DNA of 6,752 nt from Bordetella parapertussis (GTDB lineage: Bacteria > Pseudomonadota > Gammaproteobacteria > Burkholderiales > SG8-39), in NCBI GenBank assembly GCA_945906975.1, contig CAMDRY010000172.1:1-6752 (forward strand), written 5' to 3'. The notes beneath the pieces are model-generated. The model had not been told where the DNA came from and made no database searches. It saw only the letters and a list, made by a program, of their open reading frames with translations. Below are positions 5,619 to 6,752 of this stretch, piece after piece. Made by a program: the position numbers and the translations under genes. Numbering within the stretch: the stretch's first letter is position 1; every line of letters begins with the position of its first letter.

Positions 5619-6752
5619 ATGAGCACCTACGCGCAATTCCATCGCCGTTCGATAGAGGACAGGGAAGGTTTCTGGTCGGAGCAGGCCGGCTTGATCGACT
5701 GGCACAAGCCATTCCAGCGGGCTCTTGATTTCAGCCGGCCGCCTTTCGCAAAATGGTTTGTCGGCGGCGAGACCAATCTGTGTCATAACGCCCTCGACCG
5801 CCACCTTGCCGATCGCGCCGAGCAGAAGGCGCTGGTGTGGATTTCCACCGAGGTGGACAAGCGGGCCAGTTACACCTATCGCGAGTTGCACGCCGAGGTG
5901 CAGCGTGTTGCCGCGATGTTGCTCGAGCTCGGGGTCAAACGCGGCGACCGCGTCATCATTTATATGCCGATGATCCCGGAGGCGAGTTTCGCCATGCTCG
6001 CGTGCGCGCGTATCGGTGCGATCCACTCGGTGGTGTTTGGCGGTTTTGCCGCGGCCAGTCTTGCGGCGCGGATCGACGATGCCGCGCCGCGCTTGCTGAT
6101 TACCGCGGACGGCGGCAGCCGCATGGGCAAGGCGATTTTGTACAAGGCATTGGTCGACGAATCGATCCGCTTGGCGCAGAACCCGCCTGAAAAAGTGCTG
6201 ATTCTTCGCCGCGGACTTGAACCAGACATGCCCATCGTCGCAGGCAGGGACGTCGAGTGGGATGCGCTCGCGGCGAAGCACCAGGGCGCGCAGGTTCCCT
6301 GCACCTGGCTCGAATCCAACGAGCCTTCCTACATCCTCTACACCTCGGGCACCACCGGCAAGCCCAAGGGCGTGCAGCGCGACGTCGGCGGTTACGCCGT
6401 GGCGCTGGCCGCCTCGATGAGGTACATCTATTGCGGCGCGCCCGGCGACACCATGTTCACCGCCTCCGACATCGGCTGGGTGGTCGGCCACTCCTACATC
6501 ATCTACGCGCCGCTCATCGCCGGCATGACCAGCATCCTTTACGAGGGCCTGCCGATGCGGCCGGACGCCGGCATTTGGTGGAAGATCGTCGAGGAGAACA
6601 AGGTCAATGTGATGTTCACCTCGCCCACCGCGATCAGGGTGCTGAAAAAGCACGATGCGGCCTACCTCAGCAAGCACAACCTCTCCTCCCTGCGGGCGCT
6701 GTACCTTGCCGGTGAACCGCTGGATGAACCGACGCATGCCTGGATCTCCGAG
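5619..6752 (+). CDS. prpE: Propionyl-CoA synthetase, N-terminal 378 codons (partial)
   Basis: PrpE activates propionate with ATP and CoA to propionyl-CoA through an acyl-adenylate, the entry step to the methylcitrate or methylmalonyl pathways. The frame is open to the window edge and the last 250 or so residues of the usual roughly 630 are missing. The visible part follows E. coli PrpE almost end to end. It has an ACAS N-terminal domain (about 1-60) with FWSEQA, IDW and the PPFAKWF and TNLCHNALDRHL motifs. It continues with GDRVIIYMPMIPEA (109-122) and CARIGAIHSVVFGGF (129-143). The AMP-binding P-loop is YTSGTTGKPKG (241-251), followed by VQRDVGGYAVAL, SDIGWVVGHSY (283-293) and YLAGEPLDEP (362-371). 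QRDVGGYAVAL and CHNALDR separate it from acetyl-CoA synthetase. The C-terminal lid, including its acetylatable lysine, lies outside. ATG 5619 has GGGGAG (5607-5612) at 6-nt spacing. The adjacent acuI gene suggests it may also activate acrylate or 3-hydroxypropionate, as reported for some PrpE enzymes. Confidence 0.94.
   Translation, partial: MSTYAQFHRRSIEDREGFWSEQAGLIDWHKPFQRALDFSRPPFAKWFVGGETNLCHNALDRHLADRAEQKALVWISTEVDKRASYTYRELHAEVQRVAAMLLELGVKRGDRVIIYMPMIPEASFAMLACARIGAIHSVVFGGFAAASLAARIDDAAPRLLITADGGSRMGKAILYKALVDESIRLAQNPPEKVLILRRGLEPDMPIVAGRDVEWDALAAKHQGAQVPCTWLESNEPSYILYTSGTTGKPKGVQRDVGGYAVALAASMRYIYCGAPGDTMFTASDIGWVVGHSYIIYAPLIAGMTSILYEGLPMRPDAGIWWKIVEENKVNVMFTSPTAIRVLKKHDAAYLSKHNLSSLRALYLAGEPLDEPTHAWISE

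Noticed and set aside
5544..6737. A 397-codon open frame on the minus strand opposite prpE
   Set aside because: The + strand encodes a highly conserved PrpE over the same bases. The antisense translation is rich in R, H, G and D with no recognisable motif, as expected for a mirror frame in GC-rich DNA.

Overview
The window is a GC-rich piece of bacterial chromosome in which every supported gene lies on the + strand. The gene order is sucA (3' end), sucB/odhB, lpdA, zapE, an acuI/yhdH-type reductase, and prpE (5' part). This order, together with the OdhB N-terminus [14 protein letters not shown] and the Lpd segment between its FAD motif and redox-active cysteines, suggests a betaproteobacterium or a close relative. 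That assignment is inferred from remembered family sequences, not from a search.

Positions 1-3187 encode the 2-oxoglutarate dehydrogenase complex of the TCA cycle. The last 63 codons of E1 (SucA) are followed by a 218-nt gap with short hairpins, then complete E2 (dihydrolipoyl succinyltransferase) and complete E3 (dihydrolipoyl dehydrogenase). The E2-E3 spacer is the most unusual non-coding sequence here. It contains degenerate GTGA/TCACT repeats arranged as two opposed arms, which would fold into a hairpin of 21 continuous pairs (one G-U) just upstream of the lpdA ribosome binding site.

Positions 3188-5500 hold zapE, an AFG1-type ATPase linked to cell division that often follows the odh genes in betaproteobacteria. 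A medium-chain reductase of the AcuI/YhdH family (acrylyl-CoA reductase) starts 32 nt after it. The zapE start is not clear-cut: it is a GTG without a good Shine-Dalgarno sequence, overlapping the stop of a possible 17-codon upstream ORF.

Positions 5501-6752 contain a 118-nt spacer with a weak promoter candidate, then the first 378 codons of propionyl-CoA synthetase (PrpE), cut by the window edge. AcuI and PrpE both yield propionyl-CoA, one from acrylyl-CoA and the other from propionate. Their adjacency suggests a small C3-acid assimilation module beside the TCA genes. All the proteins belong to known families and I see no undescribed multi-gene system. The points worth a second look are the lpdA leader hairpin, the acuI-prpE pairing, the zapE start region, and 8-bp tandem duplications across two stop codons.
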